Positions 25,247-32,233 of a DNA stretch of 32,233 nt are shown here, piece by piece (position 1 is the stretch's first letter; every line of letters starts with the position of its first letter). The notes under the pieces were generated by a model. It was not told the origin of the DNA and searched no databases. It saw nothing but the letters and a program-made list of their open reading frames with translations. The translations under genes and the position numbers were made by a program. This DNA comes from a candidate division WOR-3 bacterium (lineage in GTDB: Bacteria; SDB-A), in the NCBI GenBank assembly GCA_016934535.1, contig JAFGSQ010000022.1, forward strand, positions 1-32,233, in the 5' to 3' direction.

Positions 25247-25289
25247 GCACGCTTATCAAAAACCGATTGGGTTTCATTTCAGAATGTAT

Positions 25290-25315
25290 CATAGCTTTTC
25301 ATGGTGAAAAGTATG
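25290..25315 (+). other. Hairpin in the 5' leader of the lipoprotein mRNA
   Basis: CTTTTCA-TGG-TGAAAAG (25295-25311) is a perfect 7-bp stem with a 3-base loop. CATA and TATG on the outside extend it by four pairs, with one bulged G. A second, weaker inverted repeat, AAGCA ... TGCTT, lies downstream at about 25331-25351. There is no U-run after the first stem, so it is not a terminator. It may stabilise the mRNA or regulate it. Confidence 0.45.
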
Positions 25316-25368
25316 TGTTACATAAGTGTAAGCATGTGAATAATGTGCTTGGAAAAGCGTACATCAAC

Positions 25369-25374
25369 AGGAGG
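25369..25374 (+). promoter_or_regulatory. Strong ribosome-binding site that fixes the lipoprotein start
   Basis: AGGAGG lies 10 bases before ATG 25385. The frame is open further upstream to 25343, but only the ATG at 25385 gives a lipoprotein signal sequence and has this site. It is one of the two full AGGAGG sites I find directly ahead of a gene start; the other is in front of the nitroreductase. Confidence 0.75.
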
Positions 25375-25384
25375 AAAATCAGTT

Positions 25385-25930
25385 ATGAAGAGGAACAGCA
25401 TCGTTCTAACACTCGCTCTGACAGCAATTTTTGCATTATATTTGGGGGCGATATCCTGCAGTCAGAAACCGCAGGAACAGACTGACACGACAGCAGTAGA
25501 CACTACGGTAGTTGACACGACCACCGTGGTTGTCGAGGAAGTATACGTCGAAGTGGGATCATTTATTTTTGCCCGTACGACTACGACCGAATCTTTCCAC
25601 TACGATTCAGCTTACGTCACGGTTTTAACCGAAGACTCAATCACTTTTAATTGGGCCGACTCGTTTGCCAAGGGCGAAACAGGAAGAACCTATCCCAACA
25701 CGAACGCTTATTATTACGTTGTGAAAACCGACGCTACTCCCGAGACTTTTGTCGCCGGAACACCCGTCATGATAGCGCCCAACGGCACAAGTTTCGTGTG
25801 GTACTTCGGCGCCATTTCAGCCGTCGTAGAGACAAATTATGTAGTTGATTACATGATTCCCGGCGTTCCTGAAGTCAAACAGGACACAGTCGGCATGGAT
25901 AAGCTTTTCGCCGCGAAAATGATGGAATAA
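25385..25930 (+). CDS. Small lipoprotein with Thr/Asp-rich linker, function unknown
   Basis: A 181-aa protein. Residues 1-25 form a lipoprotein signal: basic MKRN, a hydrophobic core (VLTLALTAIFALYLG), then AIS-C, where the cysteine would be lipidated. Next comes a low-complexity linker in which VDTT-like units repeat (TAVDTTVVDTTTVVVEE). The globular part (about 55-181) is beta-rich, with Tyr, Thr and Val alternation, and I do not recognise it. With its own promoter, long structured leader, strong ribosome-binding site and clear terminator, it is built as a single, probably highly expressed gene, reminiscent of abundant outer-membrane lipoproteins. That expression estimate is inference. Confidence 0.85.
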   Translation: MKRNSIVLTLALTAIFALYLGAISCSQKPQEQTDTTAVDTTVVDTTTVVVEEVYVEVGSFIFARTTTTESFHYDSAYVTVLTEDSITFNWADSFAKGETGRTYPNTNAYYYVVKTDATPETFVAGTPVMIAPNGTSFVWYFGAISAVVETNYVVDYMIPGVPEVKQDTVGMDKLFAAKMME

Positions 25931-25955
25931 ACTTTTTTATAAGGCGAATTTTTTA

Positions 25956-25984
25956 GGGCGGCTCCTGCCGCCCTTTTATTATTT
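25956..25984 (+). terminator. Rho-independent terminator of the lipoprotein gene
   Basis: GGGCGGC-TCCT-GCCGCCC is a perfect 7-bp GC-only stem with a 4-base loop, followed by TTTTATTATTT. It begins 25 bases after the lipoprotein stop. Read from the minus strand the stem is followed by TAAAAAATTC, so it should not work for the convergent nitroreductase gene. It is the only unmistakable terminator hairpin in the window. Confidence 0.9.
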
Positions 25985-26491
25985 CCACTTGTTCAGGTGT
26001 ATCCTCGAAGGGTCGAATCTCTTTGGCTGTTCGGGTTTTTCGGCCGGATAACCGAGAGCGACTATTCCGAGAGGTTTAATTTTTTCAGGAAGCCTGAAAA
26101 GTTCCGAAATACCTTTCGTCCTGTCTTCTCTCGGATGAACTCCCAGCCACACCGAGCCTATACCGAGAGAATTAGCCGCCAAAAGAATGTTCTGTAGAGC
26201 CGCCGAGCAGTCCTGAGCCCAGTATCCGGCGTTTTCCTGTATGCTCTCGTCGGCGCAGACAACAACGACACAAGGCGCCTCAAGCAGCATTTTCGCGTAT
26301 GGATGAACTCCTGCCATTTTTTCCATAGTATTCCTGTCGTCGACAACTATAAAATGCCACGGTCTCAGATTTCTCGCCGAAGGTGCGAACATAGCTGCTT
26401 TCATTATTTTGTCCAAGTCTTCCTTTGAAATCTCTTTTTTTATATATTTTCTGATGCTACGCCTGGTCAGGATGCATTCCATCGCTTCCAT
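25979..26491 (-). CDS. Nitroreductase-family FMN oxidoreductase
   Basis: A 170-aa flavoprotein of the nitroreductase superfamily. FMN-contact motifs are ILTRRSIRKY at the N-terminus and FAPSARNLRPWHFIVV; the centre has DCSAALQNILLAANSLGIGSVWLG, and the end GIVALGYPAEKP...RIHLNKW is typical. It is short, like members that reduce nitro-compounds, quinones or unknown substrates with NAD(P)H. The ATG at 26491 is chosen because AGGAGGG stands just ahead of it; the open frame to 26542 would overlap the upstream gene. It lies about 34 bases after the threonine aldolase gene and is probably co-transcribed. Confidence 0.92.
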   Translation of the reverse strand: MEAMECILTRRSIRKYIKKEISKEDLDKIMKAAMFAPSARNLRPWHFIVVDDRNTMEKMAGVHPYAKMLLEAPCVVVVCADESIQENAGYWAQDCSAALQNILLAANSLGIGSVWLGVHPREDRTKGISELFRLPEKIKPLGIVALGYPAEKPEQPKRFDPSRIHLNKWK

Positions 26492-26494
26492 AAA

Positions 26495-26501
26495 CCCTCC
26501 T
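26495..26501 (-). promoter_or_regulatory. Ribosome-binding site deciding the nitroreductase start
   Basis: On the minus strand AGGAGGG is followed by TTT and the ATG at 26491. The spacing is short but the match is complete. This supports the 170-aa form rather than the longer frame. Confidence 0.75.
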
Positions 26502-26525
26502 GAAGTTAAATCGTAAAAGTTATTT

Positions 26526-27569
26526 TCAATTTGCTTTACCAAGTCTTTCCGCCATTAAAGGCAGAACTTCGATAAAGCGCTCTATGTCTTCGTTTGAGAT
26601 CTCTCTGTGAGTGACTAATCTGACAAACCGGTTTTCAGGGGGATAAGTCAATATATTATTTTCTTTTAGAATTTCAATAAATTTACCGGCAGTATTTTCT
26701 GTAGAGAATTTAATAAAAACCATGTTTATCTTGACCTTATCAACATTGACGTTGAAAATGTTGTACCACGAAAAAGCTTCCGCGAGCTTTTTGGCTTTTT
26801 CGTGATCCTCGGAAAGTCTCTCAGTCATCTCTTTCAGGGCGACGATGCCGGGTGCGGCTATTATTCCGGCCTGCCTCATACCGCCGCCCATTATTTTTCT
26901 GTTTTTCCTGGCTTTTTCAATGAATCGTGACGTTCCAGCCAATATGGATCCGACAGGACAGCAAAGCCCTTTTGAAAGACAGAACATGACGCTGTCACAG
27001 TTCTTTGCTATTTCTGAAGGTTCGACTCCTAGAAAGACAGCGGCGTTGAAAATCCTCGCCCCGTCGAGATGTATTGGAACGTCCCATTTTTTTGACAAGT
27101 CACTTATCCTTTTCATCTCTTTCACTGTCTGTACGTCTCCGTTGGACAAGGCGTTTTCAAGGCATATAAGGCCCGTTTTCGGAAAGTGAATGTCTTTGTC
27201 TTTTCTTATCCGGGGTTCAATTTCATCCGCCGTCAGTATTCCGGAAACCGGTTGGACCGTCCTGAGCTGAACCGCGCCGATTACGGAACTCGCTCCGGCT
27301 TCGTGAACGACTATGTGACAGTCCTCTGAAACAATGACTTCATCGCCTCTCGAGCAATGAGAAACAATGGCGAGCTGATTGCCGAACGTCCCTGACGGCA
27401 CGAGGAGGGCGGCATCTTTGCCGAGTATTTCCGCTGAGAGCTTTTCGAGCTCGTTTACAGTCGGGTCTTCCCCCAAAACATCGTCGCCTACTTCAGCTTC
27501 AAATATAGCCTTTCTCATCTTTTCGGTCGGTTTCGTCACCGTGTCCGAACGAAGATCTATGATTTTCAA
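26526..27569 (-). CDS. ltaE: Low-specificity L-threonine aldolase
   Basis: A 347-aa PLP enzyme that splits L-threonine or L-allo-threonine into glycine and acetaldehyde. The N-terminus IDLRSDTVTKPTEKMR is diagnostic. PLP contacts include VPSGTFGNQLA, H85 or H89 in EDCHIVVHEAG, D169 in HLDGARIFNA, and the Schiff-base lysine K200 in SVMFCLSKGLCCPVGS, followed by KIMGGGMRQAG. The start is TTG at 27569; AAGGGG lies about six bases upstream and no ATG or GTG keeps the conserved N-terminus. It is the first gene of a probable unit with the nitroreductase and is divergent from the large cyclase gene. Confidence 0.95.
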   Translation of the reverse strand: MKIIDLRSDTVTKPTEKMRKAIFEAEVGDDVLGEDPTVNELEKLSAEILGKDAALLVPSGTFGNQLAIVSHCSRGDEVIVSEDCHIVVHEAGASSVIGAVQLRTVQPVSGILTADEIEPRIRKDKDIHFPKTGLICLENALSNGDVQTVKEMKRISDLSKKWDVPIHLDGARIFNAAVFLGVEPSEIAKNCDSVMFCLSKGLCCPVGSILAGTSRFIEKARKNRKIMGGGMRQAGIIAAPGIVALKEMTERLSEDHEKAKKLAEAFSWYNIFNVNVDKVKINMVFIKFSTENTAGKFIEILKENNILTYPPENRFVRLVTHREISNEDIERFIEVLPLMAERLGKAN

Positions 27570-27604
27570 ATCAAACCCCTTTTATTGTTCATTATTCATC
27601 TATA

Positions 27605-27633
27605 AAGACACAATCCTTTTAAATTGATATTAT
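27605..27633 (+). promoter_or_regulatory. Possible promoter of the large cyclase gene
   Basis: AAGACA (27605-27610, four of six) and TATTAT (27628-27633, five of six) have a 17-base spacer. The predicted leader is about 19 bases and has no Shine-Dalgarno sequence (GCATCAGAAAAAAA before the ATG). On the opposite strand TATAAT at 27629-27634 could serve ltaE, but with no -35 that I can see. Confidence 0.3.
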
Positions 27634-27658
27634 AAAGTAATAACGCATCAGAAAAAAA

Positions 27659-30600
27659 ATGAAAAAATTCATTCCAGACTTTATATCGGAAAAATATTTC
27701 AAGGGAGAATACGAGGGCACATTTACGGGATGCGTCATGTTTCTCGACTTGACAGGATTTACTTCCATAACAGACAAACTGATGAAAGAAGACAAAGAGG
27801 GCATAGAAGTTCTCGGTAATTTCATCAGCCGGACGTTTGAGAGAATAATTACAAGCATACACGGGAAAAAAGGATTTGTTTCATCATTCGAAGGAGACGC
27901 TTTAACGGCAATTTTTCCCGGAGAAGAAAGTCACACGAACGCTTTATTGTCTTCCGATGAAATCACCGGCTACTTTTCCGACAAATCCGTTTTCAGAACC
28001 AGATTCGGAAATTTTTATATGTCCATAAAAACAGGTATATCTTTCGGCGAAATAGAATTTTCAATAATCGGAAACGATTTGAGAAAAATATATTATTTTT
28101 CAGGTGAAACTGTCAAAAATTGCATCGAATGCGAAAATAACTGCGACATGATGGAAACTGTAATCGACGCCCGCATGAACGTCAAATCTTTCCGTTCGGC
28201 AAAGACGCGGCCTCTTTCCAACAACATGTTCGTTTTGGAAAAACTTCTCATCGCTCAAAAAACAGAATATGTACTGACAGAACAATCAGCGGACGCCTCC
28301 GAAAAATTCATTCATCCAGGCATTTCAAAAATAACTCGTCAGGGTGAATTCCGTTTAATATCGCCAGTTTTCATTTCAATCAAGCAAACTGAAGCAAATT
28401 CCGTTGAATCGGTCGTCCTTTCAATACTGAATCTTTCAAGTGAATTCAGAGGACATGTCAATAAAATAACTTACACGGACAAAGGTTTTGTCTCTTTAGT
28501 GCTTTTCGGAGCTCCGGTTTCATTCGACAATAACATTGAGAGAGCTTGCGGGTTTTCACTTAAGCTTAAGGATATTCACGGTGACAATATAAAAATTGGA
28601 ATGACTCACGGAACAGTTTACGCAGGATTTGTTGGAGGGATTTCAAGATGCGAATACACCGCGCTGGGAAGTGTTGTAAATCTTGCCTCGAGGCTGATGA
28701 CCAGATCTGAATACGGCGAAATTTTGATTACAGACGATGTCGGCAACAAAGTTAAGGACAAATTCATCACCGGCGAGTTTTTACTCGAAAAACTCAAAGG
28801 ATTTAATAAAGAGCAACGCATCGGAAAGCTGATGTCTAAAAAAAATAAACTGACCGATTTCGAAACCGAATTCGTGGGCAGGGAAAATGAATTGTCCTTT
28901 TTGACAGGGCAATTGAAAAAAACATGCTCGGGATTCTTTCCCGGCTTGCATTACATATACGGCGAAGCGGGAATGGGAAAATCCCAGCTCATAAAAGAGT
29001 TCACAAAAAGATCGTCAAAAAATGCCCGCACATTCATTTTCACTACCGATCCGGTTGTGAAAAAAAGCATGAACCCTGTTAAACTTAGCCTCAATAAATG
29101 TTTTGACATTTCAGAACAAGCGAGTCTTTCTGAAAACAAGACCGCTTTCGAGAATAAATTTTCCGAATTATTCAAAAATTTTGTTTCGAAAACCGATGCT
29201 GATCCGCCAAGTGATGAAATTCTGAGGATAAAGGTTTTTGTGGGGTATTTTCTAGGCTTTTTTTCAAACCATCCTATGATTTCAGACATCGAAAACAGCA
29301 AACTGCCTGAACTCATAAACCTGTCGCTGAGAGATTTTTTCCGTTTTCTGTCGTCTATCAAACCCATAATAATTGTCTTCGACGATTTCAATGATTACGA
29401 CTCGGACTCCTTGGCTTTTATCAAGACTCTTTTTATCAACATCGAGCATTATCCGATCATGATAATATTTTCGAGTCGTTTAAACGACGACCTGTCAAAG
29501 CCGAAGATACAAACCGATCCCGAAATTGAATTTATCGACATTCTTCTTTCCGAGTTATTGCCTGAACAAAATGCAATCATGATTGAAAACTTCCTCTGTC
29601 ACAAATGCGATAAGGATTTGCTGTATTTTATACACGAGAGAGCCGGGGGTAATCCTTTCTATACTGAACAATATTGCTTTTTCCTGCTTGAAAACGGACA
29701 CTTAAGACTTTCAGAAAATATTTTCCGGCTCGACAGAAACACTGAAGAAATACCAGTCAGGATAAATGACATTATAGTATCGAGAATTGATAGACTCACC
29801 GGGGAAATCAAAGAGACGATTGTCATTTCAAGCGTTCTCGGCATGGAATTCGAAGTCGATGTTTTGAAAGAACTGATAAAAATCTACAGAACACATTCAG
29901 AGAAAGCGAGCAAGCAATTCGACGACATAGATGGCGTAATAAAAACTACGACAGGATTCAGAATATGGAAAAAAATCACCGAGTTAAAATACATATTCAG
30001 CCATTCTCTTTTGAGAAACACTGTTTATCAGATGCAATTAAAAGAACACTTGAGATCACTTCACAAATTGGTCGGAGAAGTTCTTTTGAACAAGTTCAAA
30101 GACGATCCCGCACATTACCCGGAAATAGCATATCATTTCGAAAACGCTGAGCTTATGGAACTCGCCTGCGAATATTACAAAAAATCCGCGGTAGAATCAC
30201 TCGAAAAGTATTACGTTGAGAAAGCATGGGAATATTTGAAAAAATCCCTAAAAATATCAGTCAAGCTGTATGGCAGCTGCCATCCGGAGACATCAAAAAT
30301 ACTGAAAATCACGGGTCGGTACTTGTTTGAAAAGGGAGATTACCGTTCTTCAGTTTCCGTTTTGGAAAAATCACTCGAAATTCTTGAAAAATTCAACATT
30401 GAAGACGTGTCTCTGAAAATCAAATATTTCATCGACATCGGTATAAATTACCGTTACATGGGTGAATACGACAAAGCCCTAAAATTCTATGAATCCTGCA
30501 TATCCCTGCTTCCAGAAAACTCAGATCTTCCCGAAGAGATACTGACGAATCTCGCAGTAATTTACAAGGAAAAAAATGAGTACCAAAAATCGTTGGATTA

Positions 30601-31573
30601 CTCCAACAAAGCTTTAAAAATTCAAAAAAACAATTACGGAGAATTGGATGAAAGAGTTGCCGACACATACAATAACATAGGTGTGGTTTTAACGGAAATA
30701 AACCGTCTCGATGAAGCTCTTGAATACCACAATAAGTCGATAGAGATTATGGAGAAGATTGGCAAATCACGGTCTCCAAAAAACGCTTATTTCACTGCGA
30801 ATATTTCCGTGTGCTGTTATTATAACAACGATCTTCAAAAATCAATCAAATACATAGACAAAGCCATAGACGTTTTAAAAGACATTTACGGAGAAAAACA
30901 CCCCGACATAGCCTTTTTATACGGCAACAAAGGAGCCATCTACAACGATGTTCCCGATTATGAAGGTGCGATATATTTTTTCGGCAGAGCTCTCGAAATT
31001 TACCAGGACACTCTTGGCCTCGAAACTGTATTTGCCTGCAATATTTTCAACAACATCGGTTATTCATATTTGGAAAACGACAATCTTGAAGAGGCACTGA
31101 AATATACTGAAAAGGCATTGTCAGGCAGAATGAAACACTTCGGAAAGCATCACGCCGAGACAGCAACTTCTTTAAATCAACTCGGCAACATTCAAAGAGA
31201 ACTCGGGAATTTAGAAGAGTCTTTAAAACATCTCGGCGCTTCTTTATTCGGATTTACAAAAATATTCGGAGTAAACAATAAGTATTCAATAATCGTACTG
31301 ATCAACATGGCCAAAACTCTCATGAAAACAGGGAATTTGACTAAAGCGCGCGTTATCATAGAACGAGCCGATCAAATAAACAAACTACTGGACATTCCTG
31401 ACGATCAAAGCACGGCGAGGATAGAAGAATTATTCGGCGATCTTTATTCTTCCATGGGTGACATTGAACGAAGCAAAGCACATTATTATGAAGCTGAAAA
31501 CATATACAAAAAGATCGGTTTACCCAAATATCTTTCATCGTTAAAAGAAAAACTCAAAAATGTTTCAGATTGA
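27659..31573 (+). CDS. Soluble-adenylyl-cyclase-like protein: two cyclase domains, P-loop ATPase, TPR array
   Basis: A 1304-aa cytoplasmic protein with no membrane segment. C1 (about 20-200) has both metal aspartates, D30 in MFLDLTGFTSIT and D80 in FEGDALTAIFPG, but its later part (FSGETVKNCIECENN) lacks the Asn and Arg of the active site. C2 (about 248-395) lacks the first metal Asp but ends CEYTALGSVVNLASRLM, with N341 and R345 in the transition-state position. One composite active site between C1 and C2 is therefore likely, as in mammalian cyclases. Residues about 405-750 are an AAA_16/STAND-type ATPase (Walker A GEAGMGKS, K441; IIIVFDDFND as Walker B; RAGGNPFYTEQ). Residues about 815-1300 hold eight or more TPRs, some in the kinesin-light-chain style (YNNIGVVLTEINRLDEALEY). 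Product is probably cAMP; cGMP is not excluded. The order C1-C2-ATPase-TPR is that of ADCY10. No HTH output domain is present. Confidence 0.88.
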   Translation: MKKFIPDFISEKYFKGEYEGTFTGCVMFLDLTGFTSITDKLMKEDKEGIEVLGNFISRTFERIITSIHGKKGFVSSFEGDALTAIFPGEESHTNALLSSDEITGYFSDKSVFRTRFGNFYMSIKTGISFGEIEFSIIGNDLRKIYYFSGETVKNCIECENNCDMMETVIDARMNVKSFRSAKTRPLSNNMFVLEKLLIAQKTEYVLTEQSADASEKFIHPGISKITRQGEFRLISPVFISIKQTEANSVESVVLSILNLSSEFRGHVNKITYTDKGFVSLVLFGAPVSFDNNIERACGFSLKLKDIHGDNIKIGMTHGTVYAGFVGGISRCEYTALGSVVNLASRLMTRSEYGEILITDDVGNKVKDKFITGEFLLEKLKGFNKEQRIGKLMSKKNKLTDFETEFVGRENELSFLTGQLKKTCSGFFPGLHYIYGEAGMGKSQLIKEFTKRSSKNARTFIFTTDPVVKKSMNPVKLSLNKCFDISEQASLSENKTAFENKFSELFKNFVSKTDADPPSDEILRIKVFVGYFLGFFSNHPMISDIENSKLPELINLSLRDFFRFLSSIKPIIIVFDDFNDYDSDSLAFIKTLFINIEHYPIMIIFSSRLNDDLSKPKIQTDPEIEFIDILLSELLPEQNAIMIENFLCHKCDKDLLYFIHERAGGNPFYTEQYCFFLLENGHLRLSENIFRLDRNTEEIPVRINDIIVSRIDRLTGEIKETIVISSVLGMEFEVDVLKELIKIYRTHSEKASKQFDDIDGVIKTTTGFRIWKKITELKYIFSHSLLRNTVYQMQLKEHLRSLHKLVGEVLLNKFKDDPAHYPEIAYHFENAELMELACEYYKKSAVESLEKYYVEKAWEYLKKSLKISVKLYGSCHPETSKILKITGRYLFEKGDYRSSVSVLEKSLEILEKFNIEDVSLKIKYFIDIGINYRYMGEYDKALKFYESCISLLPENSDLPEEILTNLAVIYKEKNEYQKSLDYSNKALKIQKNNYGELDERVADTYNNIGVVLTEINRLDEALEYHNKSIEIMEKIGKSRSPKNAYFTANISVCCYYNNDLQKSIKYIDKAIDVLKDIYGEKHPDIAFLYGNKGAIYNDVPDYEGAIYFFGRALEIYQDTLGLETVFACNIFNNIGYSYLENDNLEEALKYTEKALSGRMKHFGKHHAETATSLNQLGNIQRELGNLEESLKHLGASLFGFTKIFGVNNKYSIIVLINMAKTLMKTGNLTKARVIIERADQINKLLDIPDDQSTARIEELFGDLYSSMGDIERSKAHYYEAENIYKKIGLPKYLSSLKEKLKNVSD

Positions 31574-31576
31574 AAA

Positions 31577-32233
31577 TCATGCGCTGAAGTTTGAAAAAGA
31601 CTCGTATAAACTCTTGTAGAGCTCGCATTTCTCGAACAGTTCTTCATGCTTAGCCGTCATAAGTATTTCGCCTTTGTTTAAAACTATTATTTTGTCCATG
31701 TCTTTTATAGTGCTCAAACGGTGGGCAATAACTATTGACGTTCTTTCCTTCATCAGTTCAGACATCGCAAGTCTGATAAAGTTTTCGGACTCCGCATCCA
31801 GCTGGGAAGTCGCTTCGTCGAGGATCAGAATCTTCGCGTTTTTCAAGATTGCCCTTGCGATGGAAATTCTCTGCTTTTCGCCTCCGGACAGAGTTGAACC
31901 TCTCTCGCCTATTATGGTGTCGTATTCTTTCTCCAGTTTTGTAATGAAAGCATCCGCGTTCGCTTTTTCCGCGGCTTCGACGACCTTATCGTCTGTAGCA
32001 GACGGAGAGCCGAACCTTATGTTTTCCATGACGGTGTCCCGGAATAAAAAAATGTCCTGGGACACAAGAGCTATGCTGTTTCTCAGCGATTTCAGTTTTA
32101 TATTTTTTATGTCATGACCGTCCAAAGAAATTTTACCGTCATCGGGATCGTAGAACCTCATTATCAGATTTGCTATTGTCGTCTTGCCCGCTCCGCTCGG
32201 ACCTACTATTGCCGCTCTTTCGCCTTTTTCAAC
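31577..32233 (-). CDS. ABC exporter, C-terminal nucleotide-binding domain (5' part outside the window)
   Basis: The frame runs through the right edge, so the N-terminal membrane domain is not visible. The visible 218 residues include Walker A GPSGAGKTT (about 32177-32203), the Q-loop ALVSQDIFLFRDTV, signature STLSGGEKQRISIARA, Walker B ILILDEATSQLD and the switch histidine in VIAHRLST. These are all features of MsbA/LmrA-type exporters in which the NBD is fused to six TM helices. An internal ATG at 32159-32161 is not the start. The stop is three bases from that of the convergent cyclase gene. Confidence 0.93.
   Translation of the reverse strand, partial: VEKGERAAIVGPSGAGKTTIANLIMRFYDPDDGKISLDGHDIKNIKLKSLRNSIALVSQDIFLFRDTVMENIRFGSPSATDDKVVEAAEKANADAFITKLEKEYDTIIGERGSTLSGGEKQRISIARAILKNAKILILDEATSQLDAESENFIRLAMSELMKERTSIVIAHRLSTIKDMDKIIVLNKGEILMTAKHEELFEKCELYKSLYESFSNFSA

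Noticed and set aside
25490-25540. Tandem DNA repeat in the lipoprotein gene
   Set aside because: The VDTT-like units repeat at protein level only; codons differ, so it is a linker of biased composition rather than a DNA repeat array.
25956-25984. Bidirectional terminator shared with the nitroreductase gene
   Set aside because: The minus-strand reading of the stem is followed by A-rich, not U-rich, sequence, and the nitroreductase stop overlaps the T-run.
27659-31573. LuxR/MalT-type transcription regulator
   Set aside because: The ATPase-TPR part looks like that class, but there is no C-terminal helix-turn-helix; the N-terminal cyclase domains define the family.

Overview
The window is one end-to-end coding stretch with about 22 protein genes, a partial tRNA gene and very little intergenic space. 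There is no rRNA, CRISPR array, insertion sequence or phage gene. The content suggests a Gram-negative, probably uncultivated bacterium of the FCB/WOR-3-like type. The evidence is several secreted or outer-membrane proteins: a PorV/UPF0164-like barrel, a second probable barrel, an NHL propeller ending in a FlgD-like Ig domain, a lamin-tail protein, DUF3857/transglutaminase-like proteins and a lipoprotein. These sit among ordinary housekeeping genes. The phylum assignment is inference from gene content only. Base composition looks moderate and even, and I see no sign of recent transfer.

Layout. Positions 1-45 hold the 5' part of a tRNA-Lys(CTT) on the minus strand. From 113 to 16558 every gene is on the plus strand and tightly packed. 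The order is two paralogous transglutaminase-like secreted proteins (the first lacking catalytic residues), an NHL/FlgD-Ig protein, a probable outer-membrane barrel, argS, a half-size EamA transporter, a MutL/GlmL-family ASKHA protein with an overlapping barrel-sandwich partner, recO, purC, an inositol-monophosphatase-family enzyme and glgP. Several junctions are 1-19 bp overlaps or gaps, so translational coupling is likely. A minus-strand pair follows (lamin-tail protein, then the PorV-like barrel), converging on glgP with one base between stop codons. trxB diverges from this pair. A 525-aa orphan gene on the minus strand diverges from a plus-strand run of a methyltransferase, a zinc-ribbon/TM/beta-propeller protein and a CapA-like metallophosphatase. 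A queD-folE2 pair (minus) diverges from a small lipoprotein gene with its own promoter, structured leader and clear terminator. A nitroreductase and threonine aldolase (minus) follow. Then comes a 1304-aa class III cyclase with two cyclase domains, a P-loop ATPase and TPRs (plus). The window ends in the ATP-binding domain of an ABC exporter (minus, cut by the edge).

How the genes work together. Most neighbours are not one pathway. The clear functional pair is queD-folE2 (7-deazaguanine/preQ0 or pterin synthesis from GTP). Cell-envelope genes cluster at 113-6530 and 16560-18159. The two most unusual items are (1) the large cyclase, whose domain order and split catalytic residues match mammalian soluble adenylyl cyclase, and (2) an active/inactive pair of transglutaminase-like proteins. 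A third pattern is promoters placed 7-8 bases before the start codon, which implies leaderless mRNAs, together with frequent TTG starts.
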